64,000 bases of DNA from Candidatus Methanomassiliicoccus intestinalis Issoire-Mx1 (GTDB lineage: Archaea > Thermoplasmatota > Thermoplasmata > Methanomassiliicoccales > Methanomassiliicoccaceae), in contig NC_021353.1 of the NCBI RefSeq assembly GCF_000404225.1, forward strand, positions 558,001 to 622,000, given 5' to 3'. Of this stretch, positions 1-8,661 are shown piece after piece. The notes below the pieces were generated by a model. The model was not told where the DNA came from. It searched no databases and worked only from the letters and a program-made list of their open reading frames with translations. The position numbers and the translations under genes are program-made. Position 1 is the stretch's first letter. Every line of letters begins with the position of its first letter.

Positions 1-6
1 ATCTCA

Positions 7-1341
7 ATGGAAACAGCCGTCAAGCTGTGTAAAGATGGGGAAAAACTCTTACAAATCGAGAAAAAAGATGTAGTCCATGAGCGGCTGAAGATGCTGGTCT
101 CATATTCTAAAAAACATTCTCCTTATTTTAGAAAACATTATTCTGAAATCGATGAAGATAACTTCACGCTCGAGGATCTACCGCCGGTTTCAAAACCTGA
201 ATTGATGAAGTGTTATGATGATTGGGTTACTGATCCAAACGTCACCTATGACGGAGTTTTTGAGTATGTCGACAGCCCCATCGAATCACGCGGGCCATAT
301 CTTGGGAAATATGCTGCGATTACGACTTCTGGAACTTCGGGAATTCCAATGCCAATGGTAAGAGATTCCTGCCACAATATAATTCACGGCGCTCTTATGC
401 AGACCAGGCTCTTTAGAGGTCTGGATGAACACCTGTCTGATCCAAAATATAACAAACTCGCAGCTATAATATTTACAGATCAAAAAGTGTCGTCTTACTC
501 TTCATTTTTGAAGATAAAGGCTGCAAATCCTGAATACAGCGACAATATGCTTGCCATTTCGATGCAGGATGGAACCGAACGCATCATACAGAAGCTTAAT
601 GATTTCCAGCCGGATTTTCTAACTGCATACCCTTCTACTATCGGACCATTAATTAATGCTGCAGAGGAGGGAAAATTGGACATTCATCCAAAAGCAATTG
701 GTTTTTCTGCAGAGGTTTTGTCTCCAGAAATCTACCGCCGGGTAAAAGAAGTTTTCAACTGTGCTGTTTTAAATAACTACTGCAGCACTGAAGGTGGAGA
801 AGCTGCAATGACATGCGATCATGGCAGGCTGCACATCAATGATGACTGGGTGATAATCGAGCCAATTGATAAGGATGGAAATCCAGTCAAAGATGGCGAA
901 TGGTCTGAAGGTATATACATAACAGATCTCACTAATTATGTGCAGCCGATAATTCGTTATTACATGAGTGATAGGGTGAAGATTACTCGGGAATGCGAAT
1001 GCGGATCGAATTTTCCAATTATGGAAATAAATGGAAGGGTCATAGAGGAGATCACAATTGGCGGTAAAACGCTGTCAGGCATTGTTATTACGCATGCACT
1101 TCAGGAAGTGAAGGATATCTACACATATCAGGTGGCTCACGTTTCAGACAAATGCTTCGAGCTGAGAGCAGAGTTTGCTGATGGTGCAGATAAAGAGAAA
1201 ATTTTGAATGATTTCAGCAAAGAACTTAATGGATACCTTCTCAACAACGGCTTCGATGAGGTTGTCGTCAGACTCAGTGAAGAACCACCCAAACGCAGTG
1301 AACGGGGCGGTAAAACTAAGGAATTTGTAAGGGAATTCTAA
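7..1341 (+). CDS. PaaK-like adenylate-forming CoA ligase
   Basis: A 444-residue protein of the phenylacetate-CoA ligase (PaaK) branch of adenylate-forming enzymes, which activate a carboxylic acid with ATP, usually to load it on CoA or a carrier. The phosphate-binding motif TTSGTSG is near residues 106-112; a mid-protein block NNYCSTEGGEA and a C-terminal lysine-containing tail (GGKTKEF) fit the fold. The acid substrate cannot be read from sequence. It is the first gene of a same-strand run that continues with signalling proteins, LuxE and LuxC, so it probably supplies an activated acyl group to them. The frame is open to the window edge, so the true start could lie upstream, although the length is normal for the family. 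Confidence 0.75.
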   Translation: METAVKLCKDGEKLLQIEKKDVVHERLKMLVSYSKKHSPYFRKHYSEIDEDNFTLEDLPPVSKPELMKCYDDWVTDPNVTYDGVFEYVDSPIESRGPYLGKYAAITTSGTSGIPMPMVRDSCHNIIHGALMQTRLFRGLDEHLSDPKYNKLAAIIFTDQKVSSYSSFLKIKAANPEYSDNMLAISMQDGTERIIQKLNDFQPDFLTAYPSTIGPLINAAEEGKLDIHPKAIGFSAEVLSPEIYRRVKEVFNCAVLNNYCSTEGGEAAMTCDHGRLHINDDWVIIEPIDKDGNPVKDGEWSEGIYITDLTNYVQPIIRYYMSDRVKITRECECGSNFPIMEINGRVIEEITIGGKTLSGIVITHALQEVKDIYTYQVAHVSDKCFELRAEFADGADKEKILNDFSKELNGYLLNNGFDEVVVRLSEEPPKRSERGGKTKEFVREF

Positions 1342-1368
1342 ATCATATTAAACTGATGCGTGATATAT

Positions 1369-3249
1369 ATGGATACTAACCTGGCCTCTGCTGCATTAGA
1401 AGCTTTTTCAATACTGCTGTTTGGCATCTTTTCATTGCTGATAGTCGATATAACTCTGAAAAGAAAATATTCGATTAAAAAATCACTTATCCTATCCGCA
1501 GTATTGTTTATTATTCCGTATATATTACTAATCTTTCTGAGGCTGTATGCCCACCAGTTTTCAATAGATCAAGAAATCGATTTTTTTGGACGCCAGATTG
1601 ATCTATCAGGCATATCCAACATGCTGATAGAACTCTCAGCGATAATGATTTCTACATTTTTCGTATATATTGCGGTCCTGAAATGTTATGAGGGCAAGAC
1701 TTCTGCAAAAGTTTTCGCGGCATCTTTTGCAGTGCTTATTTCGATGATTGCATCTACATTCTTCAGCGACTATGCAATGCTAGCATATAACAATCTAACC
1801 GCTGAGGGAACTATTTTAGTGGAGAAATCGGTATATGTCATCCTACAGACGGTCCTTCTGATAATTACATTAATTGTATATGACTTATTTATTAAAAATA
1901 AAGTTAAAAAACTGATTTCAGACACGAATGGGGAAATGAACCGTTTTGTAGTAGTGCCGATAATCAGTTATGTCATATTCATCATAGCTTACTGTTCTTG
2001 GTATGTCGAGGACTATACTGTTAGAGAATCGATGAATCTTCAGTACTTTTTTACATCCATCACTCTGCCCATTCTGTATGCATTAATGTTTCGGGTTATA
2101 TTTACTGAGATTTCAGCTACCGCAGAATCAATGAAAACTGAGACTGAGCTCAACGCTGCAAAATTAATTCAGACTTCCATCCTTCCGCAGTCGCGGTTCA
2201 ACGGAACAAAGGGTATAAGCCTTTCAGCCGCCATGATTCCTGCAAAAGAAGTCGGTGGAGATTTCTACGATTTCTTTGAACTTGGAAATGGAAAGATCGC
2301 TGTACTTATAGCCGACGTGTCTGGAAAGGGTATACCGGCGGCTTTGTTCATGATGCATGCGCATTCGATCATTAAAAATAATATAATTCTGACAAATTCG
2401 CCCGCGGAAGCCATGACCAAATCAAACATTCAGCTGTTGGAAAATAATGACAGCTGCATGTTTGTGACTGTATTCATAGGCATATTGGATTTAAACTCTG
2501 GAACATTTACATATTCCAATGCCGGCCATAATCCGCCGCTTATAAAGAACAAATCTTTAGAATATCTGAATGTTAAAAAACAGCCCGTGCTGGGAGTTGT
2601 TCCCACGACCTATGATGATTTGGAAGTAACACTCTCCGATGATGCGGTTATTTTTCTCTATACTGATGGTGTTACTGAAGCAATGGATGATGCTGGAGAA
2701 GAATATGGTACTGAAAGACTGCTGAATCTGTTAAAGAGCCCTGGTGTGATGAATATGAAGGACTTGGTAGATTTGGTAAATTCTGATGTAAATGCATACT
2801 CCAAACAGCCCCATGATGATGTTACTATGGTAGCTCTAGAGTATACAGGGTCCTCTACAAAACTTTCAGTTTCTGCTGAAAAAAAATCACTTGAGATTAT
2901 CCAGAAACTAATCTCCCCTTCTTTGAAAACAGATGATGCAAAATTAAAATCATCAATAATGATGGTTATTGAAGAAATCTTCGTAAACATTATCAGTTAT
3001 GCTTACCCAGATTCCAAAGGAACTGTATGCGTAACATTTGATGTCGGTGATGAACTTAGAATGAAATTTGAAGACAGCGGTATTCCATTTGATCCATTGA
3101 AATCCAAGGATCCAGATCCTTCCCTGACCCTGTATGAAAGGTCTGAAGGCGGATATGGGATATACTTGGTCAAGAAGTTCATGGATACTGTATCTTATTC
3201 ATATGAAAACGGCAAGAATGTATTGACAATAACGAAAAAGTTACAGTAA
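1369..3249 (+). CDS. Membrane SpoIIE-type PP2C phosphatase with C-terminal RsbW-like ATPase domain
   Basis: About seven hydrophobic segments occupy roughly residues 10-250, followed by a SpoIIE/RsbU PP2C phosphatase domain (about 260-470; VGGDFYDFFE, ADVSGKG, and late YTDGVTEA motifs) and a GHKL (HATPase_c) anti-sigma-type kinase domain (about 490-625; N-box EEIFVNIISYAY, G1 EDSGIPFDP, G2 GGYGIYLVKKF). In bacteria such phosphatases dephosphorylate STAS antagonists, and RsbW-type kinases phosphorylate them; here both activities sit on one membrane chain. The STAS partner is the next gene. I prefer the ATG at 1369, with GCGTGAT a few bases upstream, over the GTG at 1360. Unusual in an archaeon; bacterial origin is an inference from domain make-up. 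Confidence 0.85.
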   Translation: MDTNLASAALEAFSILLFGIFSLLIVDITLKRKYSIKKSLILSAVLFIIPYILLIFLRLYAHQFSIDQEIDFFGRQIDLSGISNMLIELSAIMISTFFVYIAVLKCYEGKTSAKVFAASFAVLISMIASTFFSDYAMLAYNNLTAEGTILVEKSVYVILQTVLLIITLIVYDLFIKNKVKKLISDTNGEMNRFVVVPIISYVIFIIAYCSWYVEDYTVRESMNLQYFFTSITLPILYALMFRVIFTEISATAESMKTETELNAAKLIQTSILPQSRFNGTKGISLSAAMIPAKEVGGDFYDFFELGNGKIAVLIADVSGKGIPAALFMMHAHSIIKNNIILTNSPAEAMTKSNIQLLENNDSCMFVTVFIGILDLNSGTFTYSNAGHNPPLIKNKSLEYLNVKKQPVLGVVPTTYDDLEVTLSDDAVIFLYTDGVTEAMDDAGEEYGTERLLNLLKSPGVMNMKDLVDLVNSDVNAYSKQPHDDVTMVALEYTGSSTKLSVSAEKKSLEIIQKLISPSLKTDDAKLKSSIMMVIEEIFVNIISYAYPDSKGTVCVTFDVGDELRMKFEDSGIPFDPLKSKDPDPSLTLYERSEGGYGIYLVKKFMDTVSYSYENGKNVLTITKKLQ

Positions 3250-3286
3250 GCCTAATATTGTTTCAAAGTTATTCCCTTGCCCGATC

Positions 3287-3604
3287 ATGAATATAACGAA
3301 GTTATCTAAAGGGGACAACCTGCTGATTTCTGTGGAAGGAAGATTAGATACAATCACCCATCTGGATTTTGAAAAAGAATTAGATGCGATATTGTCCGGG
3401 GGAGATATGAACGGTATTGCAGCATTAACCCTTGACTTTTCTAATCTTGAGTACATCTCCAGTGCAGGTCTCAGATCTCTGCTGAAGCTTCAAAAGGATC
3501 TGAACAGCAGGAACATCTCATTTGCGATTTCAAATCCAAATGACCTTGTTACTGATGTTTTGAGTATAACTGGAATCGATCAGTTGATTAAGGTGGATAC
3601 GTAA
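3287..3604 (+). CDS. STAS-domain anti-sigma-factor antagonist
   Basis: A 105-residue stand-alone STAS protein of the SpoIIAA/RsbV type. The diagnostic segment is YISSAGLRSLLKL at about residues 56-68; by alignment with SpoIIAA the phosphorylatable serine should be Ser59. It lies between the SpoIIE-type phosphatase/kinase and a second RsbW-like ATPase protein and ends one base before the latter begins. The natural reading is a phosphorylation switch: kinase domain adds phosphate, PP2C domain removes it, and the unphosphorylated protein binds a target. No sigma factor exists in archaea, so the output must be something else, perhaps the ATPase domains fused to the GNAT and MATE proteins downstream. 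Confidence 0.85.
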   Translation: MNITKLSKGDNLLISVEGRLDTITHLDFEKELDAILSGGDMNGIAALTLDFSNLEYISSAGLRSLLKLQKDLNSRNISFAISNPNDLVTDVLSITGIDQLIKVDT

Positions 3605-3605
3605 T

Positions 3606-5030
3606 ATGGAATTCATAAATATGCGGGTTTTATCCAATCCGCATTCTATCCCTGTTGCTCAGGCAGCAATATCTAATATAGCTGAATTGTGCGGGATCTC
3701 TAGAAAAGATATCAGTAAGCTGGAGATTGCACTCGAAGAAGCTATGTCAAATATCATAACTTTTGGTTTTCCCGATAAAAAGGACTCATATTTTAACGTC
3801 TCTGTGGATATTTCTGAAATGGATTTCAAAATCATCATTCATGATCAGGGAAAACCCTATGACTTTGAAAATGTCGATGATGACGTATCATCTTCGGCAG
3901 GAATCAAACTCATGAGGGGTCTGACAGATGGACTTGTATTCAAGAATCTTGGTGAAAGGGGCAGGGAACAGCATTTAATCAAGCACTTGACTGCACTGCC
4001 AGAATATACTAGAAGACCACCTGAGGAAGAGGTCTGTGATCTGGAGAATCTGGAGTTTGATATCCATCCTCTTCGGAAGAGCGAAGCCATAGAGGTATCG
4101 CAGTGTGTTTATGATGAATTTGGATACACATATCCTTCGGAACTCGTTTACTATCCAGAACAGTATTATGATGCATGTCAGAAAAATGATTATTTTTCAT
4201 TGGTTGCTACTGCTCCCAATGGTGAGATCGCCGGACATCTGGCATTGATGTTTTCTCCACACTTTCCCGGCATTGCGGAAATGGGTATCGGGGTGGTGAA
4301 AAAGAAATTTAGAAATTATTCTCTGATGAGTAGACTCACCAATGAAATTATCAAAATTGCGGAAAATGATTTTAAACTCAATGCATTGACTGCGCAACCT
4401 GTTGTGTATCATCCATATACACAGAAAATATGCAATAAAACAAACTTCATCGCCTGCGGTTTTGTTCTGCATTATGTCAATTATAACATGGCAAATACTT
4501 TTGATGATGTGGGCGACGGAGTCAACGTGGCCGTAGCTTTTCGCATATTTAATAATAAACTGAATGATATTTATGTGCCGGAGGAAGCAAAGGAAATGGT
4601 CTCGACGATCATATCCCTTTCAGGCCTAGAACGAAAGCTCTTAGACGGCATGGTTCCCGCAGAAGGTTCGCTGAGTGAAGTTATTACCGATATCAACCAG
4701 AGGCTGAAGATCGGGAAAGTATTCATTGAACATGCCGGAAGCGATATACATTCTGCCTTGAAAACTTCACTCTTAGCAACCAAACGAGAAAAATGTGCTG
4801 TCGTAGAGCTGTTCATAAATTTATCAGACGCCTGTGCACCCTTTGCATATGAAGCGGCTAAAGACTTTGATTATTTTTGTACAGGACTTCTCCCATGCTC
4901 TCAAAACGGAGATTATCTGACGATGCAGTGCCTATTAGGTGGAATTGTTGATTATGACACTCTTCGCACCATTGAGCCGTTTACAACATTACTTCAGCAT
5001 ATACGCGGATTAGATCCCAATGAAGGTTGA
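3606..5030 (+). CDS. RsbW-like ATPase domain fused to GNAT-like acetyltransferase region
   Basis: The N-terminal 130 residues are a serine-kinase-type GHKL ATPase domain (N-box LEIALEEAMSNII near residue 38; G1-like IHDQGKPYDF; G2-like region around SSAGIKLMRGLTDG). Residues about 145-300 read like a GNAT acetyltransferase (GHLALMF, then EMGIGVVKKKFRNYSLMSRL, an acetyl-CoA loop-like block). The last 170 residues are not recognised. The gene starts right after the STAS gene and its TGA overlaps the upstream edge of the LuxE-like gene, so the genes are translationally close. A plausible role is a target whose acyltransfer activity is controlled by the STAS protein; this is inference. Confidence 0.7.
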   Translation: MEFINMRVLSNPHSIPVAQAAISNIAELCGISRKDISKLEIALEEAMSNIITFGFPDKKDSYFNVSVDISEMDFKIIIHDQGKPYDFENVDDDVSSSAGIKLMRGLTDGLVFKNLGERGREQHLIKHLTALPEYTRRPPEEEVCDLENLEFDIHPLRKSEAIEVSQCVYDEFGYTYPSELVYYPEQYYDACQKNDYFSLVATAPNGEIAGHLALMFSPHFPGIAEMGIGVVKKKFRNYSLMSRLTNEIIKIAENDFKLNALTAQPVVYHPYTQKICNKTNFIACGFVLHYVNYNMANTFDDVGDGVNVAVAFRIFNNKLNDIYVPEEAKEMVSTIISLSGLERKLLDGMVPAEGSLSEVITDINQRLKIGKVFIEHAGSDIHSALKTSLLATKREKCAVVELFINLSDACAPFAYEAAKDFDYFCTGLLPCSQNGDYLTMQCLLGGIVDYDTLRTIEPFTTLLQHIRGLDPNEG

Positions 5031-5035
5031 TATCT

Positions 5036-6202
5036 ATGGAATATTTTATTAGAAATCTCAGTGACCCGGATGTTTTGGTACCTGGTAAAAATCTTTCAGC
5101 TCTCCAGGACCTTTGGGCATCCAGCGACCCTTATGAATATGATGATGAACTGTTTGTCAAAGCCGTTAAACAGTGTCTTTCATGGCACATTGAAAAGAAT
5201 GACTTTTACAAAGATTGGATGCAAAAAAATAATTTCTCAGTTGACAGCTTGAACGATATCAGCGATATCGCCAAGATTCCCTTCCTCCATGCTAACTTTT
5301 ACAAGACGCATGTTATTAAAACTGTAAAAGACGAGGATATTGCTATTACACTAACATCCTCTGGAACCACTGGTCAAAAAAGCCAAATGTTCTTTGATAA
5401 TTGGACTATTTTTGCCTCAGACAAATCAGCGGATATGGAATCTTACAAACTGGGAATGATTACAGACGAACCGACTAACTTTTTGCTGTACTCATATGAG
5501 CCGGCGGAAGGTGTGAATGTCGGAACTCTGAGAACTAGGCAGATGATGCGCAGATATGCAAAAGAAAATGAATTGGTGTATGCCCTGAAGTATACTGGAA
5601 AAGGACATGAATTCGACCTTTTCGGTTGTATAGATGCGCTGCTGAGGTTTGAAAAAGAAGGCCTGCCTGTAAGACTTCTTGGATTTCCTGCATTTCTCTA
5701 TTTTACATTAGAAAAAATGGAAGATATGGGATACCCACCGTTAAAGCTCAATCCAAAATCACTTGTCATGATGGGCGGAGGATGGAAAGGCTTTGTTGAT
5801 AAACAGTTGAGTCCTCAGGAATTCCGTGCATATATTAAGGAAAGACTGGGTCTTCCCGAATCCTGCTGCCATGAAAGTTATGGTGCTGTAGAACACGGAG
5901 TCGCTTACATGGACTGCAACAATCATCATTTTCATATTCCAGCGTACAGCCGTGTTTTGATCAGAGATGTCAGAACTCTTGAAGTTCTTCCTTATGGAAA
6001 ACCTGGATTTCTCAACGTTATCAGTCCGATAAACACTGGTGTGCCGGTAGTCAGCCTCCTGCTTGGGGACTTGGCTGTTCTGCACGAAGGAAAGAGTTGC
6101 GGGTGTGGGATAAACGCCCTGTGGTTTGAAATTCTGGGAAGAGCAGGAACGACTAAAAACCGCAGCTGTGCAATAGCCGCAGCAGAGCTCTTAAGGAAGT
6201 GA
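5036..6202 (+). CDS. LuxE-like acyl-protein synthetase
   Basis: A 388-residue protein resembling LuxE acyl-protein synthetases, which activate a fatty or other carboxylic acid as acyl-AMP and pass it to the LuxC reductase. The adenylation motif TSSGTTGQKS lies near residue 106, followed by a typical MMGGGWKG block and a C-terminal Cys-rich loop (GKSCGCGIN). The ATG at 5036 is preceded by AAGGTTGAT, a good ribosome site that overlaps the previous gene's stop; a TTG at 5027 is the alternative. Directly downstream is LuxC, the natural partner, so the two likely form an acid-reductase pair. Because archaea lack a fatty-acid membrane lipid pool, the substrate is unclear. Confidence 0.8.
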   Translation: MEYFIRNLSDPDVLVPGKNLSALQDLWASSDPYEYDDELFVKAVKQCLSWHIEKNDFYKDWMQKNNFSVDSLNDISDIAKIPFLHANFYKTHVIKTVKDEDIAITLTSSGTTGQKSQMFFDNWTIFASDKSADMESYKLGMITDEPTNFLLYSYEPAEGVNVGTLRTRQMMRRYAKENELVYALKYTGKGHEFDLFGCIDALLRFEKEGLPVRLLGFPAFLYFTLEKMEDMGYPPLKLNPKSLVMMGGGWKGFVDKQLSPQEFRAYIKERLGLPESCCHESYGAVEHGVAYMDCNNHHFHIPAYSRVLIRDVRTLEVLPYGKPGFLNVISPINTGVPVVSLLLGDLAVLHEGKSCGCGINALWFEILGRAGTTKNRSCAIAAAELLRK

Positions 6203-6206
6203 TTGG

Positions 6207-8657
6207 ATGAAACATATATGGAGAGGTTCATTAATTGATGATGGAGAATTATTAGACAATCTTCGTAGACTTCCTGATGAGATCAACGACACACTTCAGG
6301 AATCTTTGAAAACTGAAGATGTTCTTGATGCATGTGAAAAGCTGTCTGCAGTGATGCTGGAATATAAAGATGAAAAAATGAAAGCCGCTCTGGCAGAGGA
6401 CGAATGTGAAAATCCCAAAGAATTTCTGGCTGAGCTGGCTGATAACATCTCCCGGAAATCGCTGACAACCAAACTTTGTGCAGAGCTTGGCACCGACAGG
6501 CCTTTTGAAATCAAAAGGATAAATTACAGGACTCAGAATTTTGAAGCCTGGAGTCCAATGGGCGTTCTAGTTCACATTACCGCTGGAAATTCAATAGTCG
6601 TTGCACCAATGGCTGCCGTGGAAGGTCTTCTGACTGGAAACATAAATATCATCAAAGTAGCCAGCAACACAGGTTCATTTGCAGCATGGTTCTTTTCAGA
6701 ATTAAGCAAGTACTCCAACATTTCAAAGTTCATCTATATGCTCAGAGTATCTTCAAAACGCAAGGATATCATTTCAGAGATAATTGCTAATGCTGATTGT
6801 GTGAGCGTATGGGGAGGAGAAGATGCAGTCTCTGCAATCAGAGAAATGACCCCCAAGGGAATTCCAATTGTTACATGGGGCCACAAAATAAGTTTCGCAT
6901 ATATCACACCAGACTCTATGGATTCAGCCATAAGCGGACTGGTGCACAGTGTATGTCGCAATGAGCAGCAATCCTGCTCCAGCCCTCAATGTGTTCTGAT
7001 TGATACAGATAATACCGCTGATGTTGATAAATTTGCTAAGATGTTCAGCGAAGCGCTGAATTCCTGCGGCATACCTCAGAAAACACCAGATCTTGCACAG
7101 TGTGCAGAGATAACCACTGTTACAGAACTTCACAAGTCTGATATTTATTTCAACGGTGGAGATATCATCGAGGCAGATGATCATACATACAGGCTGTTGA
7201 TTTGTTACACGCCTAAGTTCATGCCGTCTCCGCTTTTCCGTACAGTCTGGATTTCACCCATGCCTCACAATGAGGTGATAAAACGCCTCAGGGGCATGAG
7301 GCAATATCTGCAGACTGCAGGACTCGCCTGTAACATTAATGATTTGGCTATTCTTACAGATCTTCTGTATCGGGCGGGAGTCACACGTGTAACTCCAGTG
7401 GGATCTATGAGTGTGAGTTATACTGGAGAACCGCATGACGGTGTCTTTGCTATGCCGAGATTCTTGAAAAGAGTCTCTATGCGTACTGAGCTGCCGTTGA
7501 CTGGAATCCTGAACCTTTCCGAGCTAAGGGAACCAGAAGAGATGCATTTTAATGGGAAGATCCAAGGCAAGGCGGATTATCCACCAGTGCCGGAAAATGG
7601 TACCAGAATTCTTATGAAAAGTGGCGGAACCACCGGAGAGCCTGTATACTGCAGTTACACACAAAATGATTTTGACAAATATATTATAGAACCATCTATC
7701 GAAGCTCTTCTGTCTCGTGGTCTCGATCCTGAGAAAGATGTTTTGGCAGATGTCCTGAAATGCGGAAACCTCTATGGAGGGCTGAATTGTTTCATTTCCG
7801 TATTTGATAAAATGAATGCACCACATCTGAGTATAAGCGGTTTAGACAATTTCGGCATGGTTGCAGACTTCATGATTAAGGGAAAAGCTACTGCCATTCT
7901 TGGAGCACCAAGTTATATTCTCAGATTGTTTGAAGAAAATGCTGATAAGTTTAAAAAGTACGGGAGAATTAAAAAGATATTCTTTGCTGGAGAACATATG
8001 TCTGATGGCCAGAAAGAATATCTGAAAAGCTTTGGCCTTGAGACGCTAGTGCCTGTACTCTATGGAGCAAATGAAACAGGCAGCATGGGTATATCATGTG
8101 ACTACTGCCCATCTGGAGTTTATCATGTCTGCTCCGACATTCAGCATCTTGAGATTCTTAAGATGGATGAAGACAAGCCTGTTGATGAAGGAGAAGTCGG
8201 TAGACTCATATTTACTGGGTTCAAAAGAGAAAACGGCCATACTGAAAGGTATGAAATAGGAGATACAGGCCGCTGGGTTGAAGGACCATGCCAATGCGGC
8301 AGAAAACAACCCAGGTTTGAACTTCTTGGCAGATATGGGGATGTAATCCGCATGGGAGGAACTTTCTTCAACTACCAAAAAATAGGAAAGATTCTCTCAG
8401 ATGATCTAAAGTACAGCGGCAGACTTCAGCTTATTCTGGAGAGGGCAGGTCTCAATGAAAAAATGATTTTCTGTATGGAAAACATTTCAATATCTTCAGA
8501 AGAGCTTACAAAAGTCTTGTTAAACAGCGGATATGATTCGTTTATGAAAACTGTGCCGACAGGCTTGGTGGAGATTGAGGCTAGAATACTTTCACCAGAT
8601 GAATTTATTATCAACAATGTAAGTATCAAGCTCAAATCCATTATCGACAGGCGTTGA
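6207..8657 (+). CDS. LuxC acyl-CoA reductase fused to a PaaK-like acyl ligase
   Basis: An 816-residue two-domain protein. Residues about 1-430 are a LuxC-type acyl reductase that turns an acyl-enzyme into aldehyde with NAD(P)H: a glycine-rich WSPMGVLVHITAGNS segment near 115 and the nucleophile Cys257 in QQSCSSPQ. Residues about 450-816 are a second adenylate-forming ligase of PaaK type (SGGTTGEP near 472, YGANETGSMG, GRYGDVIRMGG). Activation and reduction are thus joined in one chain, in addition to the separate LuxE and PaaK-like proteins of the operon. The start ATG follows GAAGTGATT. Classical lux operons carry LuxC without this C-terminal ligase. Confidence 0.82.
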   Translation: MKHIWRGSLIDDGELLDNLRRLPDEINDTLQESLKTEDVLDACEKLSAVMLEYKDEKMKAALAEDECENPKEFLAELADNISRKSLTTKLCAELGTDRPFEIKRINYRTQNFEAWSPMGVLVHITAGNSIVVAPMAAVEGLLTGNINIIKVASNTGSFAAWFFSELSKYSNISKFIYMLRVSSKRKDIISEIIANADCVSVWGGEDAVSAIREMTPKGIPIVTWGHKISFAYITPDSMDSAISGLVHSVCRNEQQSCSSPQCVLIDTDNTADVDKFAKMFSEALNSCGIPQKTPDLAQCAEITTVTELHKSDIYFNGGDIIEADDHTYRLLICYTPKFMPSPLFRTVWISPMPHNEVIKRLRGMRQYLQTAGLACNINDLAILTDLLYRAGVTRVTPVGSMSVSYTGEPHDGVFAMPRFLKRVSMRTELPLTGILNLSELREPEEMHFNGKIQGKADYPPVPENGTRILMKSGGTTGEPVYCSYTQNDFDKYIIEPSIEALLSRGLDPEKDVLADVLKCGNLYGGLNCFISVFDKMNAPHLSISGLDNFGMVADFMIKGKATAILGAPSYILRLFEENADKFKKYGRIKKIFFAGEHMSDGQKEYLKSFGLETLVPVLYGANETGSMGISCDYCPSGVYHVCSDIQHLEILKMDEDKPVDEGEVGRLIFTGFKRENGHTERYEIGDTGRWVEGPCQCGRKQPRFELLGRYGDVIRMGGTFFNYQKIGKILSDDLKYSGRLQLILERAGLNEKMIFCMENISISSEELTKVLLNSGYDSFMKTVPTGLVEIEARILSPDEFIINNVSIKLKSIIDRR

Positions 8658-8661
8658 TTTC

